DNA of 10,047 nt from Chlorobiota bacterium (GTDB lineage Bacteria; Bacteroidota; Bacteroidia; Bacteroidales; JAADGE01): the NCBI GenBank assembly GCA_013153575.1, contig JAADEE010000268.1:1-10047 (forward strand), read 5' to 3'. Below are positions 1 through 6,920 of the stretch, one piece after another; the stretch's first letter is position 1; every line of letters starts with the position of its first letter. The notes beneath the pieces were generated by a model. That model was not told the DNA's origin and made no database searches. It saw only the letters and a list, made by a program, of their open reading frames with translations. The position numbers and the translations under genes were made by a program.

Positions 1-1595
1 ACTTATTAAGATTTATTTTCGGAACAATATTCATTGGCGGAGGCATCTTAACATTAATTGCAGGTTTTTATGCAAAAGGAAAACGTGAAGGTTTTTATCC
101 TGCGGCTTTAATTATGTTTGCAGGTTTAGGTGGAATTATTCAAGCTGAAAATATGTTGCAATTCTTCTTCGCATGGGAATTAATGACACTTGGTTCATAC
201 ATTCTTATCATAAGAGGAAAACGTTCAATGCCTCATGGATATTCGTACATGCTGTTTTCAGTTGCAGGAGCATATTTAATGATGATTGGTTTTGCAATGG
301 TAAATGCACAAGCAGGATTATCATTAGAAGCAATGAGCATGATTACTGAAAATGCTAACTTAATATATCTTCTTCTTGCAATTGGTTTTATGACCAAAAC
401 TGCAACCGTAGGTTTACATATTTGGCTACCCGGTGCACATGCCGAAGCAGAATCTGATGTTTCACCTATGGTTTCTGCAATACTGCTTAAAGCCGGAGTA
501 TTTGGTTTAATAATTTTATTCATTGCAATGGGTGCAGAAAAAGCAGGTTCAAATCCTATTCTTTATGTACTTGGATGGTTAGGTGCAATTACAGCATTGG
601 TAGGCAACCTTGCTGCATCGTTCCAAGAAGATGCTAAAAAATTATTAGCTTATTCAAGTATTGGTCAATTAGGTTACATTTTATTTGCATTCACAATTAT
701 GACACATCTTGGATGGTTAACAGGAATAACTTATTCAATTAATCACTTCTTGTTTAAAGCTGTTCTTTTCTTAGCAATTGGTGCTGTTGTGCTTCGTGTT
801 AAAACACATAACATGTATGAAATGGGAGGTTTAATTAGTCGTATGCCTTTCGCATTTATTGCAGTTTTAATTGGTATTATAACTTTATCAGGAGTTCCAC
901 CATTGTCAGGTTTTGCAGGAAAATGGTTATTTTATAATGCAGTAATTCTTAAAGGATGGTATTTCCAAGGAGCAATAGTTTTCTTTTCAGGAATAATAGC
1001 ATTCTTATATACTTTCAGATTAATTCACTCAATATTCTTAGGACAATTAAAAGATGAACATAGAAATGTAAAAGAAATTTCAATTTGGTTTATAATTCCT
1101 ATTTATATTTTGATTATTGCAATTATGATTTTCTCTGCTCGTCCTGATTTAATTTTACAACCTATTGGAGATGCAATTGCGGGTTATTTCCCATCAGAAA
1201 CTTTAAATTGGACAGGAACAACTGCAAGCACAAGCCTTGGATATTGGAGCGGTTACAAAGTTATGGTAATCATAGGAATTATGTTTGTTTTAATACTTGG
1301 TTGGCTTATTATGCTTAACAGAAAAGCAAAAAAAGTAAAACAATTCAACATTGTATATTCGGGTGAAAGACCTGAAAGACCTGAAACAACACATATTTCT
1401 TACAATATGTTTGCAGGATATAACAAAGCATTAGGTTTATTGGTTGCTCCTTTTATAACTAACTTTTGGAAATCTGTTTCAGAAGCAGTTACAGGAACAG
1501 CAGGTTACATAAGAAGACTTTACACAGGGAACGGACAAACTTATGCTTTACACATTATTATGTACGTAGTAATAATTTATTTAATAGTATTTTAA
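1..1595 (+). CDS. Antiporter-like ion-pumping subunit (EchA/NuoL/MrpD family), 5' end missing
   Basis: Integral membrane subunit that moves H+ or Na+ in Ech-type hydrogenases and complex I relatives (Proton_antipo_M family). The frame is open from base 3, so 530 residues are visible and the true start lies left of the window; the Met at base 114 is internal. Counting from base 3, hallmark residues are present: the TM5 glutamate in FAWELMTLGSY (Glu59), the TM7 lysine in MTKTATVGLHIWLPGAHAEA (Lys132), a TM8 lysine (Lys163), the loop DAKKLLAYSSIGQLGY, the lysine in NHFLFKAVLF (Lys252) and GVPPLSGF. After the core come a polar stretch and a last membrane helix preceded by RRLYTGNGQTY, an extension I associate with Ech/Mbx-type rather than NuoL subunits. 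It is first of the visible subunits and 94 bases precede the next gene. Annotation as 'hydrogenase-4' or 'NADH dehydrogenase subunit 5' would describe the family only. Whether H+ or Na+ is pumped cannot be told. Confidence 0.93.
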   Translation, partial: LLRFIFGTIFIGGGILTLIAGFYAKGKREGFYPAALIMFAGLGGIIQAENMLQFFFAWELMTLGSYILIIRGKRSMPHGYSYMLFSVAGAYLMMIGFAMVNAQAGLSLEAMSMITENANLIYLLLAIGFMTKTATVGLHIWLPGAHAEAESDVSPMVSAILLKAGVFGLIILFIAMGAEKAGSNPILYVLGWLGAITALVGNLAASFQEDAKKLLAYSSIGQLGYILFAFTIMTHLGWLTGITYSINHFLFKAVLFLAIGAVVLRVKTHNMYEMGGLISRMPFAFIAVLIGIITLSGVPPLSGFAGKWLFYNAVILKGWYFQGAIVFFSGIIAFLYTFRLIHSIFLGQLKDEHRNVKEISIWFIIPIYILIIAIMIFSARPDLILQPIGDAIAGYFPSETLNWTGTTASTSLGYWSGYKVMVIIGIMFVLILGWLIMLNRKAKKVKQFNIVYSGERPERPETTHISYNMFAGYNKALGLLVAPFITNFWKSVSEAVTGTAGYIRRLYTGNGQTYALHIIMYVVIIYLIVF

Positions 1596-1689
1596 AAGTA
1601 TAATTAAAAAATAAGCATAAATAAATTTAGAATTAAAAAACAAAGATAAACAGCAACAAGTTTATTTTTAAAAGAAAATATTAATTATT

Positions 1690-2595
1690 ATGGATATTGC
1701 AACAAAATTATTTTATGTTTTTCTTGGCTTATTCATTGTCCTAAATTGGGGAATGCTAATGAGTGCAACAATGAGAAAAATAGGTGCTCGTATTGCCGGA
1801 AGGTATGGTATTCCTTTCTATCAACCTTGGATTGATTTAGTGAAACTTTATTCTTTAAGAGATAGTATAACTCATGGAGTAATGTTTTATTTAGGGCCAG
1901 TATTCAGACTTGCAGGAGGTTTAGGAATGTTCCTTTTTATGCCTATGATTTTTGGTTCTGAATATTTTAGTAATTTTTCATTTGCAGGCGACTTAGTATT
2001 GATAATGTATTTTCAATTTTTTGGAATGCTTGGTATGGCACTTGGTGCAAGTGAAGGAGCTCATCCTTATTCAGCTATTGGTATTAGTAGAGGTTTATCT
2101 CAATTTACAACAATTGAAGTTCCTATGACACTTGCAATAATTTCACTTGCAATTCAATACCATACACTTTCAATTTCTGATATTGTTGCAGCTCAACAAG
2201 GCGGAATAATGAATTGGACTTTATTTACAAATCCTTTTGCTACAATTGCTGCAATGCTTTCATTATTAGGAGCATTTGGTCATTCACCATTTAATTTGGT
2301 AAAAGCACCAAATGAAATCCCTATTGGACCACCAACAGAATACCACTCAAGTTTTCTTGGGGTTTTACGAACTAATGCAGCAATACTTCATGTAGTTGAA
2401 GCTGTTCTTTTTATGAACTTATTTTTTGGTGGAGCAACAAGTTGGCTTGAACTTATTATAAAATCATTCCTTATCTATTTCTGGTCAGTTTTTGTAGGAG
2501 TTGTTTTCCCACGTTTCAGAATAGAGCAATCAGTTCAATGGTTTTTAAAAATTCCATTACTATTTGGAGTAATTGCAATTATTATTTTTATGTAA
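1690..2595 (+). CDS. NuoH/EchB-like membrane subunit
   Basis: Membrane anchor that joins the peripheral Fe-S arm to the ion-pumping subunit (respiratory-chain NADH dehydrogenase subunit 1 family); 301 residues with about eight hydrophobic segments, near the family's usual length. Signatures are GRYGIPFYQPWIDLVKLYS (about 37-55), EGAHPYSAIGISRGLSQF (122-139), the membrane glutamate in IEVPMTLAI (Glu143), and the cytoplasmic loop PFNLVKAPNEIPIGPPTEY (200-218). That loop is odd: in NuoH it reads roughly PFDxxEAExE, so an Asp has become Asn (202), one Glu is Lys (205) and another is Pro (207), while Glu209 and Glu217 remain. In complex I these acidic residues sit by the quinone chamber, so their loss fits a complex that does not use quinone (inference). 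The ATG at 1690 gives the full N-terminal helix; no Shine-Dalgarno is seen. The next subunit starts 12 bases after the stop. Confidence 0.93.
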   Translation: MDIATKLFYVFLGLFIVLNWGMLMSATMRKIGARIAGRYGIPFYQPWIDLVKLYSLRDSITHGVMFYLGPVFRLAGGLGMFLFMPMIFGSEYFSNFSFAGDLVLIMYFQFFGMLGMALGASEGAHPYSAIGISRGLSQFTTIEVPMTLAIISLAIQYHTLSISDIVAAQQGGIMNWTLFTNPFATIAAMLSLLGAFGHSPFNLVKAPNEIPIGPPTEYHSSFLGVLRTNAAILHVVEAVLFMNLFFGGATSWLELIIKSFLIYFWSVFVGVVFPRFRIEQSVQWFLKIPLLFGVIAIIIFM

Positions 2596-2607
2596 GAATT
2601 GAATAAA

Positions 2608-3279
2608 ATGACAAACGAAAATAAAAATCACGATAAATTTCTTCACGAAGAAAACAAAATAAGAGAAGTTGAAGCTCCTGACGGTTCAATAATTAAAGTT
2701 GATCCTTTAAATGATTATTTTTTAACAGACAGACCTGTTGTTAGAGAACCTAAAAACAAAGTTGTTGAGAAATTTTTAAACTGGGCAAGAGCAGAATCTC
2801 TTTGGGTACTTGGTTTTGGAACAGGTTGTGGAAGTATTGAAATTCCACCTCTTGTAACTCCAAGATTTGATGCTTACAGATTTGGTGTTCAAATGCGTCC
2901 TACTCCAAGACAATCAAATGTGTTTATTATTTCAGGATATTTGGCTGTTAAAACTTTAAAACGTGTAATCAGAACTTACGAGCAAATGCAAGGACCAAAA
3001 TACGTTTTAGCATTAGGAAGTTGCACAATTAATGGTGGCATGTATTGGGATAGTTACAATACAATTAACCGATTAGACCATTTTATTCCTGTTGATGTTT
3101 ATGTTGCCGGTTGTATGCCACGTCCTGAAGCACTTCTTGCAGGTTTTGCAAAACTTAAAGAGCGTATAAAAGCAGGTAGAGCAGAAGGTGCAAATGAATA
3201 TGCTGAAAAATTTGATTGGTATAAAGCAAATCAAAAAAAGATTATTAATGATTGGAATATGCCTGATTATAACTGGTAG
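2608..3279 (+). CDS. NuoB/EchC-like small Fe-S subunit with one cluster ligand missing
   Basis: Peripheral subunit that carries the cluster called N2 in complex I, or the proximal cluster in NiFe hydrogenases (NADH:ubiquinone oxidoreductase 20 kDa family). I chose the ATG at 2608 (223 residues) over a TTG at 2599, which would add only three residues. A charged N-terminal stretch of about 60 residues precedes the core. Family motifs include LVTPRFDAYRFGVQMRPTPR, LALGSCTINGGMYWDSY and IPVDVYVAGCMPRPEALLAG. Cluster ligands visible are Cys74, Cys139 and Cys169. Complex I has two adjacent cysteines at the first position (LACCAIE); Ech hydrogenases have CxxC. Here it reads GTGCGSIEI, so the second cysteine is Gly75. 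The cluster may be three-Cys ligated, or a fourth ligand may come from the partner subunit encoded at 3851. The gene sits between the membrane and NuoC-like subunits, as in ech operons. Confidence 0.93.
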   Translation: MTNENKNHDKFLHEENKIREVEAPDGSIIKVDPLNDYFLTDRPVVREPKNKVVEKFLNWARAESLWVLGFGTGCGSIEIPPLVTPRFDAYRFGVQMRPTPRQSNVFIISGYLAVKTLKRVIRTYEQMQGPKYVLALGSCTINGGMYWDSYNTINRLDHFIPVDVYVAGCMPRPEALLAGFAKLKERIKAGRAEGANEYAEKFDWYKANQKKIINDWNMPDYNW

Positions 3280-3330
3280 AATTTCAATATTTTAATAATA
3301 AAATGCACATGCTATAATTAAAATAGAAAG

Positions 3331-3849
3331 ATGGAAAATATTATAAAAGACATACAAAATAGGTTTGAAGTTTCTGACATTGTAAATCAAAGAGACAATA
3401 TAACCTTTGTTACTTGTGAGAAAGAAAAAACAATTGCTCTTATTACTCACATGAAAAAAAACTTAGGTTTCAAACATTTTGTATTAATGACTGCTGTTGA
3501 TTGGATTGAAGATGGTTTATTTCAATTAACATACATACTTAATAATCCTAAAAAGAAACTTGATGTTGCAATAAGAACTTTTATTTCAAGAGAAAATGCA
3601 ACTATGGAAACCGCACATAAACTCTGGAAACAAGTTTCAACATATCAAAGAGAATTAAAAGAAATGTTTGGTATTGACTTCCCCGGAAGTCCTCGTGTTA
3701 ACGAATCATTTATTTTGGAAGGTTGGAATGATATACCACCATACAGACGAGATTTTCAAACAAAAGAATACGCAGAAAAAACATATTTCCCAAGACCGGG
3801 TAGAAAAACAAATGACCCGTCAGAGTATATGAAAAAAAATATGAGCTAA
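3331..3849 (+). CDS. NuoC/EchD-like 30-kDa subunit
   Basis: Structural peripheral subunit with no cofactor, which packs against the NuoD-like subunit (NADH dehydrogenase 30 kDa family); 172 residues, typical for the stand-alone form. The family signature is at 105-142: YQRELKEMFGIDFPGSP followed by ILEGWNDIPPYRRDF, equivalent to REVYDMFGI...WEGxPLRKD in NuoC. An N-terminal alpha/beta region (about 1-100) includes FKHFVLMTAVDWIEDG, matching the NuoC core. The C-terminal tail (145-172) is basic and without recognised motif. The ATG at 3331 is preceded by a purine-rich AGAAAG, weak as a ribosome site. The stop is one base before the ATG of the next subunit, so translation of the two is probably coupled. 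The 51-base gap upstream contains an A/T-only inverted repeat, listed separately. Confidence 0.92.
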   Translation: MENIIKDIQNRFEVSDIVNQRDNITFVTCEKEKTIALITHMKKNLGFKHFVLMTAVDWIEDGLFQLTYILNNPKKKLDVAIRTFISRENATMETAHKLWKQVSTYQRELKEMFGIDFPGSPRVNESFILEGWNDIPPYRRDFQTKEYAEKTYFPRPGRKTNDPSEYMKKNMS

Positions 3850-3850
3850 A

Positions 3851-5047
3851 ATGAAGAAACAAAAAAACATATTCAATTGGCAAGCAGACAGAAGTAAATA
3901 TCCTGAAAAGAAAAAAAACGGGAAATTAGATATTGACATGTCTTCGGGTAAATTTGTAAAACTTTGGCAAGGACCTAACCATCCGGGGATTACCGGAAAT
4001 ATGTCTTTAGAATTAACCATAAGTGGCGACGAAGTTGTTGAAGCAAAAACTCACGTAGGATATCTGCACAGAGGTTTTGAAAAACTTATGGAAAGAAGAC
4101 TTTGGATACAATGTTTTCCAACTTGTGTTCGTATGTGCGTTGCTGAACCTGATTATAACGAATATTTACTTGCAAAATCTGCCGAAGAATTAAGCGGAAT
4201 TGAAATTCCGGAAATGGCAGAATGGTTAAGAACTTTGGTTTTAGAAATGGCTCGCTTACAATCTCTTTTAAGAACAGTTCCCGGACAAGCAGGAACACTC
4301 TCACTTGGAGTTGGTGTTCAGTGGGGAGTTTATTTAAGAGATTTAGTTCTTGACCTTTTTGAAGAACTTACAGGAGGACGTGTTTATCACATGTATATAA
4401 TCCCCGGAGGTGTTAGAGGTTTGCTTCCTGACGGTTTCAAAAAAAGAATGGAAGAAGTTCTTAAAAAGATTGATGAGTTTGTAAAAAATATTGAGAACTT
4501 AATGTTTAACAATATAGTTTTCAAAAAAAGGACTATTGGAGTTGGCTATATAAAACCTTCATGGATAGACAAATACGGGATTGTTGGTCCAAATGCAAGA
4601 GCAGCAGGATTTAAACGTGATGTTAGAAAAGATTATCCTTATTTGAAGTATAATGAATTAGATTTTGAAGTAACATCAGAAAAAGATTCAGATATTTTTG
4701 CTCGTTCAATGGTTCGTAAAAAAGAACTTATAATGACTATTGATTTAATTCGTCAGATTATGGCAAAAATGCCTAAAAAAGGCGATATTAAAGCACCAAC
4801 ACCAAATGTTCTTCATTGGAAAATTCCCAAAGGAGAAACTTATGTTCGTTCAGAATCATCACGTGGAGAATATGGTTTTTATACAGTTTCTGATGGTAGT
4901 AAAACTCCTAGAAGAATTAATTTAAGAGGCCCAAGTTATACACATGCAATTTCATTATTAGAAAGAATGTTAGTAAATGCAAATATCGCTGATGTTCATT
5001 CAATAATGGTTTCATTGCAAACTTGTCCACCGGAAATAGAAAGATAA
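3851..5047 (+). CDS. NuoD/EchE-like large subunit with CxxE in place of both CxxC Ni-Fe motifs
   Basis: Homologue of the catalytic subunit of Ech/Mbh hydrogenases and of complex I subunit NuoD; 398 residues, full length. Family marks: GPNHPGITG (41-49), VGYLHRGFEKL (69-79), and the final SLQTCPPEIER (388-398). NiFe hydrogenases bind the metal with RxCGxC near the N terminus and DPCxxC near the C terminus. Here these read RMCVAE (94-99) and QTCPPE (390-395). Cys96 and Cys392 align with the terminal Ni ligands, while both bridging cysteines are Glu (99, 395), so a normal Ni-Fe site cannot form. Complex I quinone residues (His38 and Tyr87 of Thermus Nqo4) align with Thr48 and Val97, so quinone use is also unlikely. 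Two more cysteines, Cys88 and Cys92, lie just before the first motif. Neither hydrogenase nor quinone reductase fits; it resembles the Ehr or Mbx/Mbs-type proteins. Start: ATG one base after the previous stop. Confidence 0.92.
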   Translation: MKKQKNIFNWQADRSKYPEKKKNGKLDIDMSSGKFVKLWQGPNHPGITGNMSLELTISGDEVVEAKTHVGYLHRGFEKLMERRLWIQCFPTCVRMCVAEPDYNEYLLAKSAEELSGIEIPEMAEWLRTLVLEMARLQSLLRTVPGQAGTLSLGVGVQWGVYLRDLVLDLFEELTGGRVYHMYIIPGGVRGLLPDGFKKRMEEVLKKIDEFVKNIENLMFNNIVFKKRTIGVGYIKPSWIDKYGIVGPNARAAGFKRDVRKDYPYLKYNELDFEVTSEKDSDIFARSMVRKKELIMTIDLIRQIMAKMPKKGDIKAPTPNVLHWKIPKGETYVRSESSRGEYGFYTVSDGSKTPRRINLRGPSYTHAISLLERMLVNANIADVHSIMVSLQTCPPEIER

Positions 5048-5059
5048 TGTTTAAAACTC

Positions 5060-5096
5060 GAAATTTGAAACTTGCAAATTTCAAAATTCAAATTTC
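5060..5096. repeat. Three-armed inverted repeat between large-subunit and fusion genes
   Basis: The 63-base gap before the fusion gene contains GAAATTTGAA (5060-5069) and its exact reverse complement TTCAAATTTC (5087-5096). A third arm, CAAATTTC (5075-5082), pairs exactly with GAAATTTG (5060-5067). The first arm can therefore form either a short hairpin with a 7-base loop or a longer one with a 17-base loop, but not both. The last arm ends 14 bases before the ATG at 5111. There is no T-run, so it is not a standard terminator. It could affect mRNA stability or translation of the fusion protein, or it could be a copy of a dispersed intergenic repeat; the sequence alone does not decide. Confidence 0.55.
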
Positions 5097-5110
5097 TAAT
5101 AATAAAAAAA

Positions 5111-6907
5111 ATGGCAATAAAAGATATATTAACCCCATTTACAGCTTGGAAGAAAGTCTTTAATGAACCTGTTACAATAAAAGATCCATTTAATGACAGA
5201 CCGGGAGCTGAACGTTATAGAGGTTTTCATAAAAATGAATTACAAACTTGTATAGGATGTGGTTCTTGCGAAGAAATTTGTGAAAATGAAGCTATTGACC
5301 TTGTTGCTGTAAAAGGTTACGAAACTAAAAATGGTGACAGTGGTCTTAGACCTATGGTTGACTACGGAAGATGTTGCTGGTGTGCACTTTGTGTAGATGT
5401 TTGTACAACAGGCTCATTAACATTATCAAACGAATATACTTGGGTTGCCGAAAATCCTGATGAATTTAGATTTGTACCCGGTGCAGAAAATAAAGCTTGG
5501 GACAAAAATGAATTAGGTTGGAAAAAACCTGTACCTAATTACGAATTCTATGGTCAGAAACGTGTAAAAATGGAAGAACTTTCACCTGAAGAACGTGACC
5601 ATTCTTTCATTGAAATAATAAAAGGATACTCAAAAGAGCAAGCACAATTAGAGGCAGACAGATGTGTAGAATGTGGCATTTGTATAGCAACTTGTCCTGC
5701 AAACATGGGTATTCCTGAATACATAAAAGCAATTCGTGAAGATGACATGGAACATGGTTTAAAAATTCTATATGAAACAAACCCACTTCCTGAAATTTGT
5801 GGACGTATTTGTACACATAAATGCGAAACTGTATGTTCTGTTGGACACAGAGGTGAACCATTATCAATACGTTGGTTAAAACGTTACATTGCCGACCAAG
5901 TAGAATCTGCTGAGTATAAACGAATTCTTGGAACTGATGGAATAGAAAACAATGGAAAAACTGTTGCAATTATAGGTTCAGGTCCTGCAGGATTATCTGC
6001 TGCACATTATTTATCATTAATGGGGTACAAAGTAACAATTTATGAACAATACGCAAAAGCAGGTGGTATGATGCGTTACGGAATACCGGAATATCGTTTA
6101 CCTTACGACCAAATTGATAAAGATATTAACTACATACTTTCACTTGGAGTAAATATAAAATACAATACAAAAATTGGTAAAGACATATCACTTGCCGAAT
6201 TAAGAGATAAATATGATGCAGTATTTGCAGGAACAGGTTTACATCTTGGTAGAAGTACAAGAATTCCGGGAACAGACCATGAGCATGTTTATCAAGCAAT
6301 TGATTTATTAAATAAAATTACCGAAGGTAAAGAAATTCATGTTGCTGAAAAAATTGTTGTAATTGGTGGTGGGAATGTTGCAATGGATATTACACGTTCT
6401 CTTGCAAGACTTCAAAACCAAAAATACGGAAAAGTTCAAATAATTGCAACAGCTCTTGAAAGTGAAGAAAATCTTCCTGCTGATGTTGAAGAAGTTATTG
6501 AAGCAAGGGAAGAAAAAGCTATTATAAATCCGGGATGGGGACCTCAATATATTGAAATTGAAAACGGTAAAATTAAAGGGCTTCATGTAAATAAATGTCT
6601 TTCTATTTTTGATGAAGAAGGACGATTCAATCCTAAATTTGATGAAAACAACAAAAACTTCTTTGAAGCTGATATGATTGTTGAATCAATTGGACAAGGC
6701 ATGGATATTGCTTATATTACAGAAGACATTAAATCTGAACTTGAATTTGGACCAAGAGGTAGAATTGTTGTTGATGAAAACTTCCAATCAGGAGCAAAAT
6801 GGTTATTTGTTGGTGGTGATATTATTCAAGGACCTGATGTTATACATGGTATAGCAAACGGACATAAAGCAGCTTACGGGATTGACAATTTCTTAAAAAA
6901 CAAATAA
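5111..6907 (+). CDS. Fusion of EchF/NuoI-like ferredoxin and GltD/NfnL-like FAD-NAD(P) oxidoreductase
   Basis: A 598-residue electron-transfer protein that probably passes electrons between ferredoxin, NAD(P)H and the membrane complex. Domain 1 (about 40-105) is a NuoI/EchF-type ferredoxin with two CxxCxxCxxxC motifs: Cys47/50/53/57 and Cys88/91/94/98. From about 150 a complete GltD-type unit begins: RCVECGICIATCP (Cys185/188/191/195), NPLPEICGRICTHKCETVC (Cys230/234/238/242), FAD motif GSGPAG (289-294), NAD(P) motif GGGNVAMD (419-426), and the C-terminal FAD motif ending VGGDIIQGPDVIHGIANG. Up to four [4Fe-4S] clusters and one FAD are expected. At the spot where GltD has the Arg-Arg pair for the NADPH phosphate, the sequence is TALESEENLP (447-456), so NADH may be favoured. 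I chose the ATG at 5111; a TTG at 5072 would add 13 residues from repeat DNA. No frameshift joins the halves, so the fusion is genuine. 'Glutamate synthase small subunit' would be misleading, as no large subunit is nearby. Confidence 0.9.
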   Translation: MAIKDILTPFTAWKKVFNEPVTIKDPFNDRPGAERYRGFHKNELQTCIGCGSCEEICENEAIDLVAVKGYETKNGDSGLRPMVDYGRCCWCALCVDVCTTGSLTLSNEYTWVAENPDEFRFVPGAENKAWDKNELGWKKPVPNYEFYGQKRVKMEELSPEERDHSFIEIIKGYSKEQAQLEADRCVECGICIATCPANMGIPEYIKAIREDDMEHGLKILYETNPLPEICGRICTHKCETVCSVGHRGEPLSIRWLKRYIADQVESAEYKRILGTDGIENNGKTVAIIGSGPAGLSAAHYLSLMGYKVTIYEQYAKAGGMMRYGIPEYRLPYDQIDKDINYILSLGVNIKYNTKIGKDISLAELRDKYDAVFAGTGLHLGRSTRIPGTDHEHVYQAIDLLNKITEGKEIHVAEKIVVIGGGNVAMDITRSLARLQNQKYGKVQIIATALESEENLPADVEEVIEAREEKAIINPGWGPQYIEIENGKIKGLHVNKCLSIFDEEGRFNPKFDENNKNFFEADMIVESIGQGMDIAYITEDIKSELEFGPRGRIVVDENFQSGAKWLFVGGDIIQGPDVIHGIANGHKAAYGIDNFLKNK

Positions 6908-6920
6908 AACAACAATAATT

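Noticed and set aside
233..523. 96-residue open frame on the - strand
   Set aside because: Antisense of the antiporter gene; no recognisable domain or start signal.
114..1595. ATG at 114 as start of the antiporter gene
   Set aside because: The frame is open to the left edge and the 37 residues before it are hydrophobic and in keeping with an antiporter membrane helix; the gene is cut by the window.
1646..1665. ATAAAC/GTTTAT hairpin followed by T-rich bases as terminator inside the operon
   Set aside because: A 6-bp stem with a single G-C pair is too weak, and the genes on both sides belong to one complex.
2599..2607. TTG start for the NuoB-like gene
   Set aside because: It adds three residues only, and an ATG lies at 2608 with the usual A-rich stretch before it.
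3851..5047. Active [NiFe] hydrogenase large subunit
   Set aside because: Both bridging cysteines are replaced by Glu, so the Ni-Fe centre cannot form in the usual way.
5072..5110. TTG start for the fusion gene
   Set aside because: The 13 extra residues would be read from the inverted-repeat DNA; the ATG at 5111 gives a normal N terminus.
5607..5969. 120-residue open frame on the - strand
   Set aside because: It lies wholly inside the fusion gene, and its protein is rich in His, Gln, Cys and Leu from reading the opposite strand; no family is recognisable.
5111..6907. Glutamate synthase small subunit (gltD)
   Set aside because: No gltB is near, the protein carries an extra EchF-type domain, and it sits as the last subunit of an Ech-like cluster; only the fold is shared.
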